Both the position numbers and the translations under genes were made by a program. From Artemia franciscana (Eukaryota; Arthropoda; Branchiopoda; Anostraca; Artemiidae), in assembly GCF_032884065.1 (NCBI RefSeq), contig NC_088873.1:39243577-39307576 (forward strand): a stretch of 64,000 nt of DNA, given 5' to 3'. The first letter of the stretch is position 1. Every line of letters starts with the position of its first letter. The notes under the pieces were generated by a model, which worked only from the letters and a program-made list of their open reading frames with translations, searched no databases and had not been told where the DNA came from. This document shows, piece by piece, positions 37,201 to 46,200 of this stretch.

Positions 37201-40200
37201 GGTATTGAAAGCTGTTTCAGAGGAAAATCAAGAGAAGGGGCAAAAGGGGAAATTATACAGGAAAACAGAGGAAAACTGTAGAAGAATAATACAATATATT
37301 CTTAAAGTTCAAACCGTCTAAGCTTAGTTAAAAGGGTATTGGAAGCTGACTACAGGGGAAAATCAAGAGAAGGGGCAAAAGGGAAAAATATACTCGACGT
37401 AGATAATTTCGAAGACCACACTGCCTTTCCATGACGAAAGTAAAACAGTTCAAAATAGGGATGATACCTTTTTATTGACAGTGAATAGATATATAATTAT
37501 TTAACTTGATATTTCGAACACATATACAGTGTTCATCATCATCAGCAGTTTTACTGCTGATGATGAACACTGTATATGTGTTCGAAATATCCAGTTAAAT
37601 AATTTTATATCTATTCACTGTCAATAAAAAGGTATCATTCCTATTTTGAACTGTTTTACTTTCGGGAAAAATATAGGAAAATAGGGAAAAACTATAGAAA
37701 AATAGCACAATATATTCATGAAGTTCAAACCTTCTAAGCTTAGTTAAAAGGGTATGGGAAGCTGACTACAATGGAAAATCAAGAGAAGGGACAAAAGGGG
37801 AAAATATATAGGAAAATAAAATAATATAAGGAAAATAATATACAGAAGACAAATTTTTTTGCTTTCTTTGTCGAAAATTTTTATAGGGCCAACCCCCACC
37901 CCCACCCCCCCCCAAAAAAAATGCCAAATCTGGCTATAAAAAAATTAGTATATATGTGACACTTCTCTAGATGTGAAACCGTTAATGAAAGTGTGGTTAT
38001 TAAATGGGTAGAAAAGACTGAAATTATAACAGTTTTTGAAGTTACCTCCCCCACCCAGCTTGGTTACAGAAAAGCTAACTGTTTTAAGAAAATAGTTTCA
38101 CACTTTAACAGTAAGAAAACATTCTTGTTTCGGCTGTTTGAAATCATCATCATTGTTGTACCATTAATATACAATGAAATGTTTTCTATTTCTGACAGAA
38201 TGTCCAATTTTTATTAGACATAATACAATCTTTCATACATTAAACTCTGATGCTGTTACTCATGGAAAGGTTCTATTGCAATTGGACATGTCTTGAATTG
38301 ATTCTAGGGCTGGAAAAAAAACACTGCAAGCTCTTTGGGAAAATACTACTACCAGAAATTGACTGTCGCACCAAGCCGTCAGTAGCCAACATAGTAGCGC
38401 TTGCTCCTCCTCCACCCAATTTGTCGAAAACTTTGTTCTTTACTATATCACAATAATTCGTTTTTATCAGTCCAGTCCATTGGAGATGTCCTGCTTTCTG
38501 TTTGGCCAAAACGGACAAATTTTCGCAACCCATCACCTTTCATCTGTAAAAGGTGAACAATTTTAATTACTGATTAAAATTGACAGCTGATTTTTTGACG
38601 CCTGGTCAGTCGAACCAGATAAATAAAATGTTTTGGTAACCAGCCATTAAATGAAGCTATCCATCGTTTCTTCTTAAGATACGTTTGTAGGGAATTTCAA
38701 TTGATCCATAAGCCTAAAGATTGTAACTTGGAAACTAGTGGTTTGTAGTTATCTTTTTAATGAATTCACAAGCCACGGTCTTAGTTTAGCTAGTCCAATT
38801 TACCCATAAGCCTAAAAATTGTAATTCGAAGAATTATTGGCTGGTAGCTCCATTTTAATGAAGTTAAAAAGCCACGACCTTTGTGTTTAGCCATTTCGGA
38901 TGTGATTTAGCCACTGTGCTTGATCCTTTCAATTGCTCCATAAGCCTGAAAATTGTAATTCGAAGAATTATTGGCTGGTAGCTCCATTTTAATGAAGTTA
39001 AAAAGCCACGACCTTTGTGTTTAGCCATTTCGGATGTGATTTAGCCACTGTGCTTGATCCTTTCAATTGCTCCATAAGCCTGAAAATTGTAATTCGAAGA
39101 ACTAGTGGCTGGTAGTTACCTTTTTAATGAAATCAAAAGCCTCAGCCACAGTTTTTAGCCATTTCGGATCTATGTTTGGCCATTTCAATTGACCCATAAC
39201 CCTAAAAATTTCAATTTGAGGAACTAGTGGCTGGTAATTACGTTTTTAATGAAATCAGTGCCATAACCATTGTATTTACCATTTTGAATTTTTGTGTTAG
39301 CCAGTGTGTTTAGCCACTTTAATTGCTCCATAGGCCCAAAAATTGCAATTCGAAGAAGTAATGGCTGGTAGTTACCTATTTAATAAAGTCAAAAGCTACA
39401 GACACTGTGTTTAGCCATTTCGAATCTGTTTGCCACTGTGTTTAGACATTTTTCATAAGCCTAAAAATTGTAATCGAGGAACTAGTGGCTCGTATTTATC
39501 TATTTAATAAAGTCAAAACCTACAACCACTGTTTTTAGCCATGTTAATTGATCCATAAGCCCAAAAAATTGTACTTTGAAAAACTAGTGGCTGGCACTCA
39601 ACCTTTTTAATGAAATTACAAGTCAGAACCACTGTATATAGCCATTTCGGATCCTTTCTATTCGATTTACAATAGATTTTTTCTATTTAGATTTAAGACA
39701 ATTGAAAATTTGAAAAATTGATTGAAATTGAAATTCAATAAAAAATTGAAAATTTTAGTTTGCAGAGTGGAAATAAAATACTATATTTTCAACACATGAG
39801 TTGCGTTATGCACAATACTATAGATATAAGAAGTTATTTACCTCAGACCATATATCTAATTATCCTATATTAGCAGATTGGGACCCAGTGTGTACAGGTT
39901 TATTCCATGCTGAAATAGCTTAATGTATTTTCCATGCACATGCATTATTGGACAACGGTTCTTTTCAATTTACAACAAAGTATTAATTATTTTTAATAAT
40001 TAATATCAGAGTATTAATTATTAAAATAATTATCAAATTAAAATAATTATCAGATAATTAAATATTATCATAATTAATAATTATCAGATAATTAATATCA
40101 GATAATTAATAATTATCAGATAATTAAAATAATTATCAGAGTATTAATTATTTTTAATTTTTACTGGACGTTGGTATTCTCGATACTAACGACATCTTTC

Positions 40201-43200
40201 TGGTCATAATGTCACCCATCTAAACGCTATTTGCTTTTACAGAGAATTGATGCAATTATGAAGATTTACCCTGAAGGACACGAGAGGGCTGCTGTAATTC
40301 CATTGCTTGACTTGGCTCAAAGACAACATGGCGGCTGGCTACCCATTTCTGCCATGCACAAAGTAGCTGAAATTTTAGATATGCCAAAAATGAGAGTCTA
40401 TGAAGTAGCCACTTTCTATACAATGTTCAATAGGTAATAGATGTTTTAGATTCAGTTTAATTCAATAGAACTTCTATCCAGAATTAGCTTATTAGAATCT
40501 ATTGTTGGAACTTTGTTGAGTTGTCTTTCTTCTACTAAAGAATAGTATATCATTACAAATTTGGGGTCTTCTTCTCCTAGTTGTGAGCTACTGTACTGTC
40601 TTATCTTGGCCTGTTTTGGAGCAATAGTTTAGGAAATGCTCACAAATCTTAATAGCAGGGTCGTATCCAGGATCTTTTTTCATGGGAGGATTACATAAGG
40701 ATTTTTTTTGGAGGGAGGGGGGTACAAAAAACTTTAAAACGCATCAAAAATTTGTTTATATTCATTTTTGTTACGCTTTACGAGCCAGACAAACATTTTT
40801 TTTGGGGGGGGGGGCATTCAACACCCCTCCTCGCCACCTGGATACGACCTTGCTTAATAGTGTGACTGTGGACGATGTTTCACCGTCACCCTGTTACTTT
40901 TAGGTGACTGTGTAGAGAAGCAAACACAAAGCTACAACTATTAGAAGAAGAGTCATAACAAAAGAAAACGCGTGGTATATTTTTTTATTCAAAATAGATA
41001 AAAGGTAAACCCCCGAAACGTCAATAAGGTAATGTTCACCTGCACCGCCTCTTCCACTTGGACTCGAACATTTCTTAAACAGTTCCCAAATAATTTTTGA
41101 CTTTATTTTTGCTTTTCTGGAAAATGTGACCCTTCTTCCATAAAAACTGCCTGCATGGAATTCTAGCTAGTTACAGCTCTGTGAATGCTAATTAAGAAAC
41201 ATTGACTATAAAGTCAAGCCCTTCCTCCTAGAAAAATTATTAATCCAATCTAGTCTCTCAGCTCGTCTTGCATGTAAATAGCGACAAAGACCACATTGCC
41301 TTTCCATCATAAGCATCAAAAACAGGAAGAACAATAGGAATTTCTTTTCGCAGGATAGTGGAATTCTAATAATTTCAAATAAACAATTTAATTCAATTAT
41401 CAATAATAATTTCAATAAATAATTTCAAAATTGTGAATTTTCTAAACTCTGGTAAAGATAAAACCCCAGTTACTCGCCAAAGAGGGGTCTATCAAATTCC
41501 ATGTGACTGTGGCAAATACTATGTAGGTAGAACTCACCAGAATTTAGAGAAAGCCCTGCAACAGCACAGAGATGATATCAACAAAGCACTAAATTCTAAT
41601 ATTGCTAGTGTTTCTTATGATTCTTCTTTAAGCAGCCATGTATTCGAAACCCCAGCCAAAAAATACTTTTTGAAGAATCCGCCCGTATTAGCAATGACCT
41701 AGGCATAAAGTAGGTTGTTCGAGAAATAATTGAAACCAGACTTAAGATTAATAATGATATTTCCTTAAATAGGAATTTGGGGGAATATTCACTAAATGTT
41801 CTATACACAAATATAATTAAAAACTACCTTACAAAGTATATTAAATACCACTAAATTAAATTTTACCACTCAATTAAATTTGATGGTTTAATATAAGTTT
41901 AATTACTTAATTAACTGATCTAATACAGATTGTTTTATTTAATTCAAAATCTAAAAGTTATTAAGTACTTGAAAATTTTCATTTTTGTATCTAAACCTGT
42001 ATTCAGTGTGACGGTTGAGAAATTAAACAGAGGTAATTGAGTTTTCCAGCTTTTTAATGTCATCTGAAATATGTTTGTGTCAATGAAAGTACTGGATTGT
42101 GTGAAGTACTACTACTCTGACTCACCACTCACAGCAGCACCAAGCCGCCTGATGCCAGCACAGGTGCGAACGCTCCTTCTCCATCCTAAGCTGTTCAAGG
42201 ACTCCATCTTTACACCCTCTTAAGAAGTTCCCATTTCACTTTAATATTTCCTTGTCGCACTCTCCCATTTGATTCGGGGACGACCTGATTTTCGTTTGGC
42301 CCTAGACGGTGGCCGACAATGGCAATCTTTGGCAATATGTCATCTTTCATCCGCAGAACGTTTTCTAGCCATCTCATCCTTTCTCTCATTATAGTCCTGG
42401 AAAGTGGGATTGAACTTCATTTTTCGCACAGCTTATTCTTTGAGATACGGTTAGTCAATCGGGTACCCAAAACAATCCGTAGACAATTTCTCTAGAAAAC
42501 ATCTTGCAAATCCTCCTCTGTTTTGGAGCGCCCCCGCTTCAGAACCATACTTGACCACTGTCATCACTGTAGCTTCCCACATTCTAATCTTTGTTCGCAG
42601 ACTTATCTTTCTGTTCTTCCAAACTTTTTTCAAATGTGGAAAAACACCCTGGGCCTAGGCTATTCTGCTTTGAACATCTCACTGCACCCACCTCTTTACT
42701 AATAATACTACATAGGTAAATGAAAATGTCTACATGATCAATATTACCGTTACCCAACGTCACCTCTTCACTTTCACTCACTCGTAGACTTACCGACTTA
42801 GTCTTCTTAACATTAAATTTCAAGTATATTCTTGCAAGAATATACTTGAATTATGAATTATGTGGAATAGGAGGGTATATGCAGACACATGAGTATATTT
42901 TCTTTATTTTATGAAACAATTATTAGGATTGTGTCATGTTGTTACCGTTAACGATGATTACATTATCATATCCCTGTTTCTTCCCTTCTTATAATTATTT
43001 CTACAACATCAATTAATTAATTAATTGTTTTTAATCAATCAGTTAGTTAATTGTTTTCAAACTTTTTTTTTTAGGAATCCAATCGGAAAAAATTTCATTC
43101 AAGTATGTACTACTACGCCCTGTTGGTTGCGTGGGTCAGAGGATATCATGAATTGTCTCAAGAAGAAATTGGGTATCAACAATGGGGAAACAACTAAAGA

Positions 43201-46200
43201 TGGCATGTTTTCTTTGCTTGAAGTCGAATGCCTTGGTGCTTGCATTAATGCCCCAATGATGCAGATTAATGATAATTATTATGTAAGTTATGTTACGTTT
43301 GCGTTTGGGCTTTTAGGTGGATTTTTATTTCTCATTCCCCAAAAGTGTAGTTCTTGATAGATGTTCCCAAATCTTCTTTGTTGTGTGAATTGAGCAGTGA
43401 TAGTAGAAAGGAAATGATGTCATTTTACAAATAAAATTACAACATTAGTTTCTTACCTGAGATTAAAATCATAGTTCAGATACGAAAAATAAATTGATTG
43501 ATTCAGGATCAGTTGCAGGGAAAGGTCCCTCCCCCCGAATCTCGGCATTTTTAAATTTTCACCTCTAACTTCTTGTTAAGTATATAGATTACCTGGTTCT
43601 GTAGTTTATTTTAATCTGTTCTCCTCCTCCCCATGATTTATGTACCCCTTCTAAATAAATTCCGGTGTAATTGTCGGATATCCATTAATATTCAGTTTGT
43701 TTGTCTCAAATGCATTAGTGTGGGTTTCTTTTCTGAAAAAAAAATGAAAAAAACCTCAAACAATGAGTTGGACAATATTTATGGCATGTGTCCCTGATAA
43801 TCTAATTTCCCACAAGAAAATTAGAGGCATGGGTACCAAATTAAAGAAGGATAATAAAAGACTAGCTAGAAAAACCTTAAGAAAGAATCACCTTATCGTC
43901 TAATCCAAATACTATATTTAACAAATTAAGATGTCCAAAAGTCATCAAAATGAAAAAAAAAACTTGAAAAACTGAAGAAAATCATGCTCTTTAGTTTCAA
44001 CTTCGTATTTCAAACCTAGGGACGAGAAAACTTGTAGGTATATACGCACAAATTTATTCTGAGGATTAAAATTCCTAAAAACAAAATTGTATGAAAATTG
44101 TTAAACTTTAAAGGTAGCCGTGAGACCTCTCAAGGCCCTTTCCCAATGCTTGCTTGCCCTGCTCCCCCCATATTGCAAAACTTTGTGAAACGTTGTTGAT
44201 CTGTTTTTTAGGTATTTCTAGTACATTTGGAGGCAAAATACCCTTGAAGTTTGTTTTTATGTATTTGCCGTGGTGAATGGTGATTGTTGTATAGGCTCTA
44301 GTATCATCTAACATTTTACTGGGTTGCAAAATTTTATGATGTAAAAGAGAAAGAATAATGTATAATTATGTACTTATTAATTCAGATCTTCCTCTTTTGT
44401 ATAATATTTTACAACCTAGTAAAATGTTAGATGATACCAGACTAGATAAGCAATTGTCTTTTGTACAAGGATTAAATAATATGAACTTGGATTTAGTTTC
44501 TTGGAGGGCCATTCAGTGTCGGATTGTTATTCAGTTACCCTTTCACAGCTACTTGGGAAGGGTGTTACTTTTATTTTATCTTTCTTATGCTTTGGTTTTA
44601 TTTATTTTTTTGTAGCGTTTGTTTTTACAGTCTTTTACTATGTTTCTATCTTTGCAGTGTTCAACGGAGGTCTCAGACAAAATATTTACATTGCATTTTC
44701 GTTTTCACTGGCTGTAAATATCTTCTCTTTTTTTTCTTCTTATCGAGTTTTTCTCATCTAATATAATCTTAATAGTGATATTCGAATTATTCTTCAAAGA
44801 GTGGATCAGTTCCTCTCCTCTGAAGCTCTTCCTGCATCAAAGAGTAAGGCAGCTTCCATCTCCTCCACAGCCCTTGGCGGCATTATAAGAAAACATCCTA
44901 CCTTGGGAACGAACCAAGGTACAGTCACCCTACCTGGAGGACAAAACCTAGACATGAGCTGTTTTAAGTTATTCAATAAATACTAATAATCAGATAACAG
45001 GTAGTATTTTTCTTGGTTTAAAAAATTTATATGTACTAAAACGTTTTCGTGTGGGACACTCATATTCTTCATTTGCCTTCTCGCACTATGACACCGAGGA
45101 AGAAATTTAAGGAAGCCGTTTTCGTAGGTTTCCCGCACTTTCTCTCTCCCCTCTTGAGTATAACGTATTTCTTTTGTAATTGCAGGAAGACTTGACAGTT
45201 AAAGACACTGAGGAAATCATTGATGACTTAAGGGCTGGGAAAGAGCCAAAAGCGGGCCCAAGGTAAATATTGTGTTTTTTCTAATTAATAATTAAACAAT
45301 TAGAACTTAAAGCCCTCTGGAATTAAAAAGAGCTGATATAATTCTATTATTTGTACAGCCTTGTAAGTTACTTTCAATGAAAATAGTTCCTTAAAATTTG
45401 TTTTCACTCGGTTCCCTTTGGTTTTCGATTTTGAACAAGACTTTGATTTCATAAAAGAAGTTCAGATGTCTTTGACAGCGGAAATTTTCAAAAGTCTATT
45501 TACATTATTAAAAAAATTAAATGTAAAAATCAAAGATAATTGAAAATGAAAAAAGAAATAATAGGAACAAATTCAGAAAACGTTTTAGGGACGATTTTTT
45601 TTATGGAAATTCAGTTGATTGGATGCATAGAGTTTTGACGGCTTTCCTCGGTGTTCTCAGAGTTTTTTGTAAATAATAGAAAAAAAACTCCTACAAAGTT
45701 TTGTGTACAACCTCCTAGCATAACACCATGATACTGCAAGTGTTGACGTGAATTGAGTTGTGAATTGAGTCATTGAGTTGTGAATTCACAACTCTATCGT
45801 AATCAACAGCTACTTTGCCAAATGTCTTTATCAGGTTTTCTTCAACCAAAATAGAACCACAACTAACACCATCTATATTATTTTCGTGAGGGTTATTCTT
45901 TGTCCTTTTGAAGTTTATTTCCAAGTTCAAAAGTAGATTAAATTAGATTAATAAAGTTCGTAGTTCAGTCGCAAGAGCTTGGACTTTTAATTAGGATTTC
46001 AAAAGTTCAAGTCCTTAAAGGGCTTTTTTTTTATCGTGGTTTTATGCCTTCTATATTGTTATGTGGAGAACCTTTCTTCTTTAGAGCTGACAACGGTAGT
46101 TCTTAACCAGTACTGTTTTTCCTGTTATATTGTACAATATACAGTACTGTATATTACAAGTGTTGACGTGGCCTGTACCAAGTTTTCATCTGTGTGACTT

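Larger units (their letters stand above)
35746..40242 (+). other. NDUFV2: NDUFV2 intron with two tandem arrays and a palindromic insertion
   Basis: GTATGT...GCTTTTACAG. Contains a SINE-like scrap at 36190-36265, an array of about 130-145-bp units at 36530-37830, a hammerhead-bearing palindromic insertion at 37393-37663, an array of 134-bp units at 38690-39680 and ATTA-rich dyads at 39990-40160. The - strand frame at 38273-38536 is unrecognised. Confidence 0.85.
40434..43074 (+). other. NDUFV2: NDUFV2 intron with MITE, Penelope endonuclease and LINE end
   Basis: GTAATA...TTTTTTTTTAG. Contains the hAT-type MITE at 40656-40852, the endonuclease remnant at 41433-41810 and the LINE 3' end at 42100-42835, described separately. 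Confidence 0.85.

Noticed and set aside
44501..44766. Hydrophobic overlapping open frames (membrane protein)
   Set aside because: T-rich intron sequence gives phenylalanine- and leucine-rich frames by chance; three overlapping frames look equally good.
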